A stretch of DNA of 35,136 bases from an uncultured Geobacter sp. (lineage in GTDB: Bacteria; Desulfobacterota; Desulfuromonadia; Geobacterales; Geobacteraceae), in contig CAIYDQ010000299.1 of assembly GCA_903925075.1 (NCBI GenBank), positions 1-35,136 on the forward strand, read 5' to 3'. Position numbers and translations under genes: made by a program. Shown here in pieces: positions 7,979-16,925 of this stretch; within the stretch, counting starts at the first letter, position 1; every line of letters begins with the position of its first letter. The notes under the pieces were generated by a model. It saw only the letters and a list, made by a program, of their open reading frames with translations, did not search any database and was not told where the DNA came from.

Positions 7979-9019
7979 TTACTTGATAGTCTGCAGTTGC
8001 ACGCCGCGCGGACCGACCAGCGCCAGCCTGTCGCCCCATACGGCGGCGCCGGCGGCAGGCGTGGGTGGCCCGGTCATGGCCGGGGCAAAGCTTGCTCCGT
8101 CATCGCGACTTACCAGCACCTGCCCACCCGCGCTCACCAGCACGATCTTCCCGTCACCGGCTACGGCGCCGGCCATGAGTCCCATGGGGACGCCGGTCTC
8201 GACCTTGCGCCAACTCCCCCCGCCGTCGCGACTGAGATAGGCGTTGCCCCGCATGCCGAAGGCGACCATCCCTCCCGGCTTGCCGGTTACGCCGAAAAAA
8301 GTCCCCTTGTACGGGGTCTTGATGGCCTTAAACCGCCTCGCCTTTCGGTCCAGCTTGAAAAGGGTCCCCTGCTCGGAGGTGACGAAAAGCTCCGCGCCGA
8401 TCGGACGAATCGCGTACAGGTGATACCCCTTGGGATTGTCGATCCGGTCGTACCAGGGGACCCACTTTTTCCCCCCGTCGGAGGTGGCGAAAATAAGGCC
8501 GAAGGCGCCGACGATGAAGCCGTCGTTCTCGTTTTCGAACCATGCGTCCAGAAACGGTTTGTCCGGCCCCTGTTCGACGAACTTGGCGATGGTTTCGCCC
8601 AGGGTGCCCGTGGCGCCGCGATAGCTCTCGGCAAGGGTCTTGGCGACGGCTCGGCCGTCCAACTGTTTGGCCCAGGTGGAGCCGCCGTCGGAGCTGTGGA
8701 GCACGACGCCGTCGTGCCCCACAGTCCAACCCTTCCGGGAAGTGGCAAAGTACACCGCCAGCAGATCGGAACTGACCGGGACGGCCGCCTGGCTCCAGGT
8801 TTTACCTTCGTCGTCGGAATGGACGATGCGCCCGAATTGCCCGACTCCGACGATTCTTTTCCCCGCAAGCGCCACTCCCTCCAAAAGGCAGCTTGCAGGA
8901 CGGGCGCTCCTGGCGGCCGGGGTGTCCAGCACGTCGTGATAGCTCGGCTCGGCGAACGCCAGGGAGGCTGGCAGCAGCAGGGCCGTTATCACTACCGGTA
9001 ATCTCTTGATCGCTTTCAT
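7979..9019 (-). CDS. Ycf48/BNR-repeat-like exported beta-propeller protein
   Basis: 346 residues. The ATG follows GGAGAG. Residues 1-23 are a signal peptide with a likely AFA cleavage site. The rest carries repeated BNR/Ycf48 signatures, such as GQFGRIVHSDDEGKTWSQ, GVVLHSSDGGSTWAKQL, LIFATSDGGKKWVPW and AYLSRDGGGSWRKV, spaced as in a seven-bladed propeller. Ycf48 itself assembles photosystem II in phototrophs, which is not relevant here; related proteins are regularly encoded beside RND/DUF1329/DUF1302 genes. A role as periplasmic scaffold or assembly factor for the transporter encoded 18 bases downstream is an inference from context. Confidence 0.85.
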   Translation of the reverse strand: MKAIKRLPVVITALLLPASLAFAEPSYHDVLDTPAARSARPASCLLEGVALAGKRIVGVGQFGRIVHSDDEGKTWSQAAVPVSSDLLAVYFATSRKGWTVGHDGVVLHSSDGGSTWAKQLDGRAVAKTLAESYRGATGTLGETIAKFVEQGPDKPFLDAWFENENDGFIVGAFGLIFATSDGGKKWVPWYDRIDNPKGYHLYAIRPIGAELFVTSEQGTLFKLDRKARRFKAIKTPYKGTFFGVTGKPGGMVAFGMRGNAYLSRDGGGSWRKVETGVPMGLMAGAVAGDGKIVLVSAGGQVLVSRDDGASFAPAMTGPPTPAAGAAVWGDRLALVGPRGVQLQTIK

Positions 9020-9051
9020 ATTTCTCTCCGGAAGGTTTCTTTATGACGGCG

Positions 9052-10404
9052 TCAGCGGACGCCGCCGGCGGCCAGCGAATCAGCCGTCCAGTAGGTGGAC
9101 GGCCAGGGCTTGTTGAAATAGCGCAGCCCCTCGTTGACGAAGGTGGCGTTCACCACGTAGGACTTGGTGACCAGATCGTGCTCCGTGAAGCCGGTGGCAT
9201 TGGGAGTGGGAACCTCATAGCTTGGGGTCTGATAAGCGAAGCCGACCCGGTAGAGCTGGCCGCGGCGGTCGTATTTGTCGGCCGTGAGCGCGGACCAGCT
9301 GTCCTCATCATGATAGAACACCTGCCTGGGGTAGAGATGGCGTTTTCCCGGCTTGAGGGTGGCCTCCACCACCCAGACCCGGTGCAGTTCCCAGCGAACC
9401 AGATCGGGATTGAGGTGGTTGGGCTTCAGCATCTCGGCCTCGTCGTGCTTTCCGTACACGAAGTTGTAGTCGTTGTACGGCACGTACAGCTCCTTCTTGC
9501 CGACGATCTTGAAGTTGTAGCGTTCCATCGAGCCGTTGAACAACTCCCAGTCGTCCCAGGTGCAGGCGCCGCCGAATCCGGAACTGGGGGTGTCGAAGGC
9601 CATGTCCGGCGCGAGTTTCACCCTGCGCTGCCCCGGCAGATACTGCCAGGCCCGCATGGAAGCGTGAAAGTAATCGATAGGGTCGATCTTCATGATCGCC
9701 TCGCCGACCCGACGGGCCGGTCCCTTGTAGAGCATCTTGAGCGCGGCGAAGTCCTTGGTGTCGGTTTTGGCCGGGTTGTAATAGAAGGATTCGATGTGGG
9801 TTTTACCCTCGGTCTGCAAGGTGAACCGGCCCGCGGAGTCGATGGTGTAGGTGCGGGAGTTGGCCTCGAGGGCCACGCCGGAAAAGCGCAGCAGATGGTT
9901 CCACATCAGCTCGTAGCCGGTCTGGGGAATCGGGAAGGGAAAGCCGGCGTGGGCGCCGGTCAGCGTCAGGCCGTCGTTTTCAGTCTTCGCCGTAGTCGCG
10001 TGCGTTATGGTGTTGTCCTGAATGTACTTGGGGAAGGCCACCGTCCGATGGGTCTTGTAGACGTCCACGCGGAAGGTCGGGTACTCCTTCAGCATCGCCT
10101 TGACCCCTTCGGAAAGCTTGTCGGCGTATTGCCCCATGTTTTTGGCGGTGATGGAAAAAAGCGGCTTCTCCGCAGCGAAGGGGTCGGGACGCCATCCCGA
10201 GCCTTTCTTGTAACTCGCCGGAGGGGTGGTGAGCCCGCCGGTATACTCGGGGATGGTCCCCTCCTTGTTACCCGCCTTCTCGGCGCCGACGGCCGTGAGA
10301 TTTCGGCCCAACTGCGCGGCCTTTTCGGCGGAGACCGCCCCGAAGGCGAAGCCTTGGCAGCCAAGGAGCAGGGCGCCTGCCAGTAGACTATTCCTGATCA
10401 ACAT
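9052..10404 (-). CDS. DUF1329 family periplasmic/outer-membrane associated protein
   Basis: 450 residues, the normal size for DUF1329. The ATG at 10404 has AGGAGG nine bases upstream. An N-terminal hydrophobic segment ends near AFG-A (about residue 22); an alternative LLGC at residues 13-16 is a poor lipobox. Typical family stretches are present: the early IPEYTGGLTTPP followed by WRPDPFAAEKPLFSI, then FPFPIPQTGYELMWNHL, and the later tryptophan-rich VWVVEATLKPGKRH and YPRQVFYHDEDSW. DUF1329 proteins are considered related to outer-membrane lipoprotein-sorting folds and almost always neighbour a DUF1302 gene, as here (19 bases). It may carry a hydrophobic ligand between the RND pump and the outer-membrane partner; this is inference. 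Confidence 0.87.
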   Translation of the reverse strand: MLIRNSLLAGALLLGCQGFAFGAVSAEKAAQLGRNLTAVGAEKAGNKEGTIPEYTGGLTTPPASYKKGSGWRPDPFAAEKPLFSITAKNMGQYADKLSEGVKAMLKEYPTFRVDVYKTHRTVAFPKYIQDNTITHATTAKTENDGLTLTGAHAGFPFPIPQTGYELMWNHLLRFSGVALEANSRTYTIDSAGRFTLQTEGKTHIESFYYNPAKTDTKDFAALKMLYKGPARRVGEAIMKIDPIDYFHASMRAWQYLPGQRRVKLAPDMAFDTPSSGFGGACTWDDWELFNGSMERYNFKIVGKKELYVPYNDYNFVYGKHDEAEMLKPNHLNPDLVRWELHRVWVVEATLKPGKRHLYPRQVFYHDEDSWSALTADKYDRRGQLYRVGFAYQTPSYEVPTPNATGFTEHDLVTKSYVVNATFVNEGLRYFNKPWPSTYWTADSLAAGGVR

Positions 10405-10423
10405 GTCGAGTTTCCTCCTTTTT

Positions 10424-12139
10424 TTAGAATGTGGCTTTAAACGTGAGGGAGAGCAGGTCGCGGTCCCTGATCAACCCGAAGATGTCGGACGCGCCCTGAC
10501 CGGGTCCGGCATTGCCGGGCGCCATGATCTGACCGTTGGCATCCGGGTGCACCGGTCCGAAGAAGCCTGCGTAGGTCAGATCGACCTTGTATTTGGCGAA
10601 GACGTCGAAGGAAAACCCGGCGCTGTAGCTGCCGTTTTCAGCCGCGCCGCCTCCCGTCGCGGAAACTCCGTGCATGCCGGTGGCAAAGGTAAGCGGGACG
10701 GTGAGATCCACCCCGGGAAGAATCTGGAAATACTGCGGCGCGAAGGAGACTGCCACCGTGCTGTTGTCCTTGGTGGGACGATCGAAGCCCGAATAGCCGT
10801 CGCGGCCGTTGTAGAACTGGGGGTTGTCCGTGACCTTGAGCACGCGCCCGTAGGCGAACTCGACGATGGCGGTGCCGGTATCGAAGACGGGCGTCTTGGG
10901 GAGGACGCTCAGGAAATTCAACACCCCGTGCAGGGTCTCGCCGCGCGCGTAGTCGGGCGCCAGCCACTGGCTTGCCAGCGGCATGTTGCTGCGGTAGGAG
11001 AGCTCCGAGCCGACGCTCAACCCCAGGATCTGTTTCGCGAAGCTGATCCCGTAAAGTTGGATGTTGGAGCCGTAGGCGAAACGATAGTCGGAGGGCATGA
11101 ACCCGGGCGACGGGACGCCCGGCGGGACCGGGATCGGAACGTAATCCGCAACGACCTGCGGCGACTTGTCGGAGAAGTTGCGGTAGTAGAGGCCGAAGGC
11201 CGCCTGCAACGCCTCGGGACTGTAGCGCGCCATGACGCCCCAGTCGCCGAGCTGCCGCGGTTTCCGGTCGCCTGCGTGCGGAAAGAGCAGAGGTCCGAAG
11301 GGCGTCGGGATGCCCGGGTTGATGAATTCGCCCGCGTTCAACATGGGATCGACCCCCGCCAGGTAACTCCCCGACTCGGGCAGACGGTTCTCCTCCCATT
11401 CCAGGAAGTACTGTCCGGCAAAGGTAAGCTCCTTCGTGGGTTGCACCGTCACCGAAACCTGGTTCAGGGGACGGAAAATCTCCTTGAGCTCGACGCCGGG
11501 CATGGCGATTGCCTTGGCTATGTCGAGCGGCGATTGGGCGTAGGAGATGCCGTTGGCGCCGGCGTACGGGAAGAAGGCTTCCCCCCAGAAGATCGCGTGA
11601 CGTCCGACCCGCACGCTGACCGGAACCTCGGCCGCATCGAACTTGGCGAAGACGAAGCCGTCCAACAGTTCCCCGTCCGGTCCGGCGTACCGGCGCTTGG
11701 TGATCTGGTTCAGGCCGAGGCCCGGTTGCCCGTTCACGATATGATTGGACGTGGCGGCGGAGCCGTTGTCCAGCGAACCGTTGTAGATCGGGTCGTACCA
11801 CCCGGCGCCGCTCACGTGGAAACCGTATTTTTCCTTGTAAACCACGTCCGCCTCGGAGAGGAGATCCAGCCGGCTCGAGACGAGCCCGACGTTGAAATTG
11901 CGGTCTCCGTCGTCGTTGTTGACGCTGCCGAGAATCTGCCGGTCCTGCCCCTTGAGGCGCTGCCCCAGCGTGTAGCGGAAGGTATTTTCCCAACGAATTC
12001 CCAGGTCGTCGTTCCCTGTCTTGATCTCGAAGGCCTCGCCCTTGCCGCCCGTCCCGACGACGGCCAAAGCTACGGCAAGACAGCCGCCAAGACCCACGAG
12101 CCTGCGCCCCACACCTCTTTTCCTTTTCTCAGGAATCAC
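10424..12139 (-). CDS. DUF1302 family outer-membrane protein
   Basis: The frame is open to an ATG at 12274, but the best start is the GTG at 12139, which has AGGAAGGAG at ideal spacing and is followed directly by a basic, then hydrophobic signal sequence (cleavage near GEA-F, residue 36-37). This gives 571 residues. The mature protein is rich in alternating aromatic/polar strands and ends LLSLTFKATF, with the terminal Phe expected for an outer-membrane beta barrel. DUF1302 motifs include IRWENTFRYTLG at the mature start and GRHAIFWGEAFF in the first third. It is the first gene of the transport half of the operon, separated by 136 bases from the thiolase upstream. It is probably a porin-like channel or docking protein for a hydrophobic compound. 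Confidence 0.86.
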   Translation of the reverse strand: MIPEKRKRGVGRRLVGLGGCLAVALAVVGTGGKGEAFEIKTGNDDLGIRWENTFRYTLGQRLKGQDRQILGSVNNDDGDRNFNVGLVSSRLDLLSEADVVYKEKYGFHVSGAGWYDPIYNGSLDNGSAATSNHIVNGQPGLGLNQITKRRYAGPDGELLDGFVFAKFDAAEVPVSVRVGRHAIFWGEAFFPYAGANGISYAQSPLDIAKAIAMPGVELKEIFRPLNQVSVTVQPTKELTFAGQYFLEWEENRLPESGSYLAGVDPMLNAGEFINPGIPTPFGPLLFPHAGDRKPRQLGDWGVMARYSPEALQAAFGLYYRNFSDKSPQVVADYVPIPVPPGVPSPGFMPSDYRFAYGSNIQLYGISFAKQILGLSVGSELSYRSNMPLASQWLAPDYARGETLHGVLNFLSVLPKTPVFDTGTAIVEFAYGRVLKVTDNPQFYNGRDGYSGFDRPTKDNSTVAVSFAPQYFQILPGVDLTVPLTFATGMHGVSATGGGAAENGSYSAGFSFDVFAKYKVDLTYAGFFGPVHPDANGQIMAPGNAGPGQGASDIFGLIRDRDLLSLTFKATF

Positions 12140-12154
12140 AATACACTCCTTCCT

Positions 12155-12171
12155 GACCGGTTCGACCGGTC
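12155..12171. promoter_or_regulatory. Perfect 7-bp dyad GACCGGT-N3-ACCGGTC upstream of the DUF1302 gene
   Basis: GACCGGT (12155-12161) and ACCGGTC (12165-12171) are exact inverted repeats around TCG. They lie 16 bases upstream of the GTG start, just before the Shine-Dalgarno sequence. The site could be an operator or an mRNA hairpin affecting translation of the transport genes. The rest of the 136-base gap (12140-12275) shows no convincing promoter. Confidence 0.35.
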
Positions 12172-12275
12172 CCATTGATTTGATGCGCCTACTGCGGACA
12201 TCTGCATCGTTCCCGATTCGCTCTTCCTCGTCCCCTCCATTTCGATATGCTTCCCGATTTACCTGCGTTTTCAAA

Positions 12276-13457
12276 CTAGGCGACCTCGAAGAGAGCCGCC
12301 GCCCCCATGCCTCCGCCGATGCACATGCTGCAGACCACGTACCTGACCCCTCGCCGTTTCCCTTCGATGAGGGCGTGCCCGACCATGCGGGCGCCGCTCA
12401 TGCCGTAGGGGTGGCCGATGGAGATGGCGCCGCCGTTGACATTGAGCGACTCGTCCGGTATCTCCAGGCGGTCGCGGCAGTACAGCACCTGCACCGCGAA
12501 GGCCTCGTTAATTTCCCACAGGCCGATGTCGCCGATCTTCAGTCCGTGGCGGGCGAGGAGCTTGGGAACCGCGAACACCGGGCCGATGCCCATCTCGTCA
12601 GGCTCGCAGCCGGCGACCGCGATGCCCCGGTAGATTCCCAGCGGTTCCAGCCCCCTTTGTTCCGCGAGCCTGCGATCCATGAGCAGCGCGGCGGAGGCCC
12701 CGTCGGAGAGTTGGCTGGCGTTTCCGGCGGTGACGCACCCTCCTTCCCTGATGGACGGCAGGCTGGAAAGCCCTTCCAGGGTGGTCTCCGCCCGGTTTCC
12801 TTCGTCTTTTTCGAGCGTCACCTCGCGGAAGCTCACCTCCTTGGTCCCCTTGTCGACCACCGCCATGGAGGTTGCAAGAGGGACGATCTCCCGGTCGAAC
12901 CTGCCCGCGAGCTGAGCGGCGGCGGTCCGCTGCTGGCTTTGCAGCGCGTACTCGTCCTGCCTCTCCCGGCTGATGCCGTACCGTTTGGCCACCACTTCGG
13001 CGGTGTCGATCATCTGCATGTAGGCGTTGGGGCTTAGCGACTTTACGTTCGGGTCGCCGAAACGGTAGAAGTTCGCTTTCTCGTTTTGCACCAGGCTGAC
13101 CTGATCCAGTCCGGCCCCGACCGCGACGGAAACCCCCTCGTTCACGATCAGGTTCGCGGCGATGGCGATGGCGTACATCCCCGACGAGCACTGGCGATCG
13201 ACGGTCATGCCGCTTACGCCGGCCGGCATCCCCGCCGCGAGCGAGGCCAGCCGCCCGATGTTCATGGCGCTCGACCCCTGGGGCATGGCGCATCCCATGA
13301 TGACGTCGTCGACTTCGCCCGCCTGGACGCCGGCGCGCCGGACCGCCTCGCGGATGACGTGCCCGCCCATGGTGGGGGAGTCGGTGTTGTTGAAGGCGCC
13401 CCGATAGGCCCTGCCGATCGGGGTGCGTGCCGTGGATACGATTACCGCTTCTTTCAT
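12276..13457 (-). CDS. Acetyl-CoA acyltransferase (thiolase, FadA-type)
   Basis: 393 residues from an ATG with GGAAGG upstream. It has the full thiolase signature set: nucleophile Cys90 in [16 protein letters not shown], the catalytic His in [16 protein letters not shown] and the second Cys in [12 protein letters not shown] near the C-terminus. It cleaves a 3-ketoacyl-CoA with CoA to acetyl-CoA and a shortened acyl-CoA. It lies 23 bases downstream of the FadB-type gene, so the two probably form a FadBA-like pair for the last three steps of beta-oxidation. A longer frame runs through to 14819, but that part is the antisense-frame shadow of the FadB gene. Confidence 0.92.
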   Translation of the reverse strand: MKEAVIVSTARTPIGRAYRGAFNNTDSPTMGGHVIREAVRRAGVQAGEVDDVIMGCAMPQGSSAMNIGRLASLAAGMPAGVSGMTVDRQCSSGMYAIAIAANLIVNEGVSVAVGAGLDQVSLVQNEKANFYRFGDPNVKSLSPNAYMQMIDTAEVVAKRYGISRERQDEYALQSQQRTAAAQLAGRFDREIVPLATSMAVVDKGTKEVSFREVTLEKDEGNRAETTLEGLSSLPSIREGGCVTAGNASQLSDGASAALLMDRRLAEQRGLEPLGIYRGIAVAGCEPDEMGIGPVFAVPKLLARHGLKIGDIGLWEINEAFAVQVLYCRDRLEIPDESLNVNGGAISIGHPYGMSGARMVGHALIEGKRRGVRYVVCSMCIGGGMGAAALFEVA

Positions 13458-13480
13458 GAGTTCACCTTCCGTAATAAGAT

Positions 13481-15607
13481 TTAGGGTTGTTGGCCTTTCC
13501 TGAATTGGCCGAGCTTCTTTCCTTCTTGAGCGAGCCTCTCGAGCAGCGGCGAGGGGGTGAACCACTTGGCGCCGTACTCCTCCAGCCGTTGGCGATAGCC
13601 GCGGATCCCCGCCACGATGCCGTCGATGCCGATCTCGTCGGCGTACTGCATCGGCCCGCCCCGGAAAACCGGGAAACCCATGCCGTTGCACCAGATGACG
13701 TCGAGGTCGCCGGATCGGATCGCCACCCCCTCGGCGATAACCTCGGCACCCTCGTTGATCATGACGTAGAGGCAACGCTCCAGGATCTCCACGTCGTCGA
13801 TGGGGCGGCGCCGGATTCCCAACGACGCCGCCAGTTCCTCGGCCAGCGCGTTCACCTCCGGGTCGACGATCCGGTTGCGCCCCTGGTAGCCGTAGAAACC
13901 TCGGCCGCTCTTCTGGCCGAAGCGCCCCATCCGGTACAGCCGGTCCGAGATCAGGAAGAAGCTCGGGTCGTGGCGGTACTGGTCGGGACGCGACTGCCGG
14001 ATCTGGACCCCCACGTCGTTGCCGGCCATATCGGCCATGGAAAAAACCCCCATGGCCATGCCGAAATCGGTGAGGACCCGGTCCACCCGCTCCGGCGAGG
14101 CCCCCTCGAGCACCAGGCGGTTGGCCTCCCGCATGTACGGCTCCAGCATCCGGTTGCCGGCGAATCCGAAACAGACGCCGACCACCACACCCACCTTTTT
14201 GATCTTCTTGGCCATCTCCAGGGCGGTAACGACCACCTCGGGGGCGGTCCTGGAACCGTGGACGATCTCGACCAGTCTCATGATGCGGGCGGGACTGAAG
14301 AAGTGGAGGCCGATCACGTCCTGGGGACGGGCGGTTGCGGCGGCAATTTCGTCCACGCTGAGCGTGGAGGTGTTGGTGGCGAGGATCGCTCCGGGTTTGC
14401 AGATCCATTCGAGGGTGGCGAAGATCTCCTTCTTGACCGCCATGTTCTCGTAGGCGGCCTCGATGACGAGATCCGCGTCGCCCAGTTCGTCGAAGAAAAG
14501 GGTTCCCTGCAAAAGGGCCATCCTCGCCTCGACCTGCTCGCAGGTGAGCCTCCCCCGCAGCACGCTGTTGTGGTAGTTGTCGCGGATGACGTTCATTCCC
14601 CGCTCCAGGGATTCCTTGTCCTTGTCCAGCAGGCGGACGGGGATGCCGGCATCGACGAAGGCCATGGCGATCCCGCCCCCCATGGTGCCGGCTCCGACGA
14701 TCCCGACCAGCTTCAACACGCGCGGCCTGGTCTTCTTGGAGAGATCGGGGATGGTGGCGCACTCGCGCTCGGCGAAAAAGAGATGCTGCTGGGCGCGCGC
14801 CTGGGGGGTATGGAGGCATTCCAGAAAAAGCTCCGCCTCACGCTTCAGCCCTTCCCGAAACGGCAGGGTGCAGGCCGCCTCGACCGCCTGGACGCAGCGC
14901 AGCGGGGCATAGAAACCCTTGCTCCGCAAGGCGACCTCGTCCCGGAATTGCCGCAGGTACCCATCCGGGAGCTTGGTCAGGTCCACCGAAAGCCGCCGGC
15001 AGCTCCTGAGCGGGGCACCCTCCTTCAGGAGCAGTCTGGTGAAACCCACCGCCGAGGAGACGAACTCCTCTTCGCCGGAATGCAGTTCGTCCACGAGCCC
15101 GCTCTTGCGGGCGGCATAGGCGGAAACGGGCCTGCCCGAAGTGATCATCTCCAGCGCCGTCTGCGCCCCCACGAGCCTGGGGAGCCGCTGGGTCCCGCCG
15201 GCGCCGGGAAGGATCCCCAGACTCACCTCGGGAAACCCCAGCTGCGCCTCGGGTACGACGTAACGGTAGTGGCAGGCCAGGGCGAGTTCCAGACCTCCTC
15301 CGAAAGCCCCTCCGTTAAGCGCCGCCACCACGAGCTTGGGGCTTGCCTCGATCTGGTCGAAAAGCCCGGGGAGTGAGGGTTCGGCCGTAAATACACCGGC
15401 GGCGAACTCGCCGATGTCGGCACCGGCCGAGAACAGCTTGCCGCAGGAGGTGAGCACGATGGCCTCGACGCTATCGTCGGCGAGCGCCGTTTCCAGGTGA
15501 GTTTTAAGAGCCCGACGCAGCGTCTGGCCCATGGCGTTGACCGGCGGACTGTTCAAGGTCAAAACCGCAACGGAATTTCTCACGCCGTAGCTGACTGATT
15601 CTCTCAT
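13481..15607 (-). CDS. Bifunctional enoyl-CoA hydratase / 3-hydroxyacyl-CoA dehydrogenase (FadB/FadJ-type)
   Basis: 708 residues from an ATG with GGAAGGGG upstream. Residues 1-190 are a crotonase domain: SAGADIGEF (oxyanion hole), Glu107 in GGGLELAL and Glu127 in [13 protein letters not shown], so both catalytic glutamates are kept. A Rossmann domain starts at [11 protein letters not shown] (302-312). The dehydrogenase His435 sits in GLHFFSPA, followed by the C-terminal helical domains with a second [10 protein letters not shown] copy typical of long multifunctional enzymes. It hydrates enoyl-CoA and oxidises the 3-hydroxyacyl-CoA with NAD. The length resembles the peroxisomal-type bifunctional enzyme and FadJ. 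It is encoded between two thiolases in the minus-strand operon. Confidence 0.93.
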   Translation of the reverse strand: MRESVSYGVRNSVAVLTLNSPPVNAMGQTLRRALKTHLETALADDSVEAIVLTSCGKLFSAGADIGEFAAGVFTAEPSLPGLFDQIEASPKLVVAALNGGAFGGGLELALACHYRYVVPEAQLGFPEVSLGILPGAGGTQRLPRLVGAQTALEMITSGRPVSAYAARKSGLVDELHSGEEEFVSSAVGFTRLLLKEGAPLRSCRRLSVDLTKLPDGYLRQFRDEVALRSKGFYAPLRCVQAVEAACTLPFREGLKREAELFLECLHTPQARAQQHLFFAERECATIPDLSKKTRPRVLKLVGIVGAGTMGGGIAMAFVDAGIPVRLLDKDKESLERGMNVIRDNYHNSVLRGRLTCEQVEARMALLQGTLFFDELGDADLVIEAAYENMAVKKEIFATLEWICKPGAILATNTSTLSVDEIAAATARPQDVIGLHFFSPARIMRLVEIVHGSRTAPEVVVTALEMAKKIKKVGVVVGVCFGFAGNRMLEPYMREANRLVLEGASPERVDRVLTDFGMAMGVFSMADMAGNDVGVQIRQSRPDQYRHDPSFFLISDRLYRMGRFGQKSGRGFYGYQGRNRIVDPEVNALAEELAASLGIRRRPIDDVEILERCLYVMINEGAEVIAEGVAIRSGDLDVIWCNGMGFPVFRGGPMQYADEIGIDGIVAGIRGYRQRLEEYGAKWFTPSPLLERLAQEGKKLGQFRKGQQP

Positions 15608-15640
15608 GCCGTTTTCCCCTTCCGTAAAGCCTATTGGCCC

Positions 15641-16867
15641 TTACCTGCCGCCCAGAATGGTCACGCAGGCGCAGGCTTCCTCGATGCCGTAGAGACCGCC
15701 GCCGTTTTCCGCGATGGCAAAGCGCGCGCCCGGCACCTGGCGCTTGCCCGCCTCGCCGCGCAACTGCGTGGTCAGTTCGTAAAGCTGGGCAAGCCCCGTC
15801 GCTCCGATGGGATGTCCCTTGGATTCCAACCCCCCCGAGGGATTCACGGGTATCCTCCCCCCCAAGCGGGTGGCGCCGCTTTCGACGAGTGCCCCCCCGC
15901 AGCCGAGTTTGCAGAAACCGAGATTTTCGGTCTGCACGAGCTCGCCTACGGCGCTGGCGTCGTGAACTTCGGCGACCGACATCTCCTCGGGACCGACCCC
16001 CGCCTTATCGTAGGCCTCCAGGGCCGCCCGTCTGGTGATATGGGCACCCCAGTCGTCGGCGTCCCGGTCGCTGCCGGTGACCAGCACGCTTGCCATGACC
16101 CGGACCGCCCGCTGCGAACTTAGTCTCTTAAGCCCCTCCCGGTTGCACAGAACGACCGCCGCTCCGCCGTCGCTCAAGGGAGAGCACATCGGCACGGTAA
16201 GCGGATAGCCGAGGGGACGGCCCGCCAATACTTCCTCCACCGTCATGTCCTTCTGATAGTGGCATTTGGGGTTGAGCGTGGAGTGGTAATGGTTTTTTGC
16301 GGCCACCATGGCTATCTGCCGCTGCGTCGTGCCGTAGGCCTTCATGTGGCTCCGGGCGAAAAAGGCGTAGATGTCCATGAAAACGGTGCGGTGCCCGTTT
16401 TCCTCGGGGCCTTCGACCCCCTCCGCCAGTTTCTTGAGCCTCAGGAAGGTCTCCTCGAAGTTGTGCACGTCGACCCCGCCGGTGAAAAGCTGCATCACCT
16501 TCGCCTTGTTCTCGATCACCATCTTCTCCGCCCCGACCGCGAGGGCTATGTCCGCCATGCCGGCCTTCAGGTAGGCGACGGCCAGGTGCAGGGCCGAGGA
16601 ACCGCTGGCGCAGGCGTTCTCCACGTTCACCATGGGGATCTTGCTGAACCCCATGGAGCGCAGCGCGATCTCACCCGGGACCGCGTGTTGCCCCTCCAGG
16701 TGCGACTGGGTCGCCGAGGTGAAAAAGGCGGCGCCTATGTCGGACAACTGCGCCCCGGCGTCGGTAAGCGCCTCCCGGACCGCCTCCCGGGTCAGATCCT
16801 TCACACTCATGGTCGGGTTGGGGCCGAACTTGGTCATCCCGACTCCCACGATAAAAATCTCGCTCAC
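15641..16867 (-). CDS. SCP-x type thiolase / lipid-transfer thiolase-fold protein
   Basis: 408 residues. The GTG start at 16867 has a strong AGGAGG. It belongs to the non-canonical thiolase group often annotated as lipid-transfer protein or acetyl-CoA acetyltransferase: IVGVGMTKFG near the N-terminus, Cys86 in NVENACASGSSAL, AEVHDASAVGEL, and the His motif NPSGGLESKGHPIGATG. Members act on branched or ring-derived 3-ketoacyl-CoAs, for example sterol side chains, and some work as aldolases with a DUF35/OB-fold partner. No DUF35 gene is present here, which favours a thiolase. It is the second gene of the operon, 58 bases behind the acyl-CoA dehydrogenase. Having both this and a FadA-type thiolase suggests two different chain-cleavage steps. 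Confidence 0.87.
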   Translation of the reverse strand: MSEIFIVGVGMTKFGPNPTMSVKDLTREAVREALTDAGAQLSDIGAAFFTSATQSHLEGQHAVPGEIALRSMGFSKIPMVNVENACASGSSALHLAVAYLKAGMADIALAVGAEKMVIENKAKVMQLFTGGVDVHNFEETFLRLKKLAEGVEGPEENGHRTVFMDIYAFFARSHMKAYGTTQRQIAMVAAKNHYHSTLNPKCHYQKDMTVEEVLAGRPLGYPLTVPMCSPLSDGGAAVVLCNREGLKRLSSQRAVRVMASVLVTGSDRDADDWGAHITRRAALEAYDKAGVGPEEMSVAEVHDASAVGELVQTENLGFCKLGCGGALVESGATRLGGRIPVNPSGGLESKGHPIGATGLAQLYELTTQLRGEAGKRQVPGARFAIAENGGGLYGIEEACACVTILGGR

Positions 16868-16925
16868 TTACTTCCTCCTGATTGGCGCTGCTCGCGCGCC
16901 GCTAGAATCCGCTTGGGTCCCGTCC

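Noticed and set aside
5558..12178. Long plus-strand ORFs (5558-7183, 7262-9001, 9043-10386, 10226-12178)
   Set aside because: They lie antisense to the RND, Ycf48, DUF1329 and DUF1302 genes, have no ribosome-binding sites, and their His/Asp/Gly/Arg-rich translations are typical of antisense frames in GC-rich DNA.
13487..15376. 629-residue plus-strand ORF opposite the FadB gene
   Set aside because: The minus-strand frame has complete crotonase and dehydrogenase motifs; the opposite frame has no recognisable domain and is a high-GC shadow.
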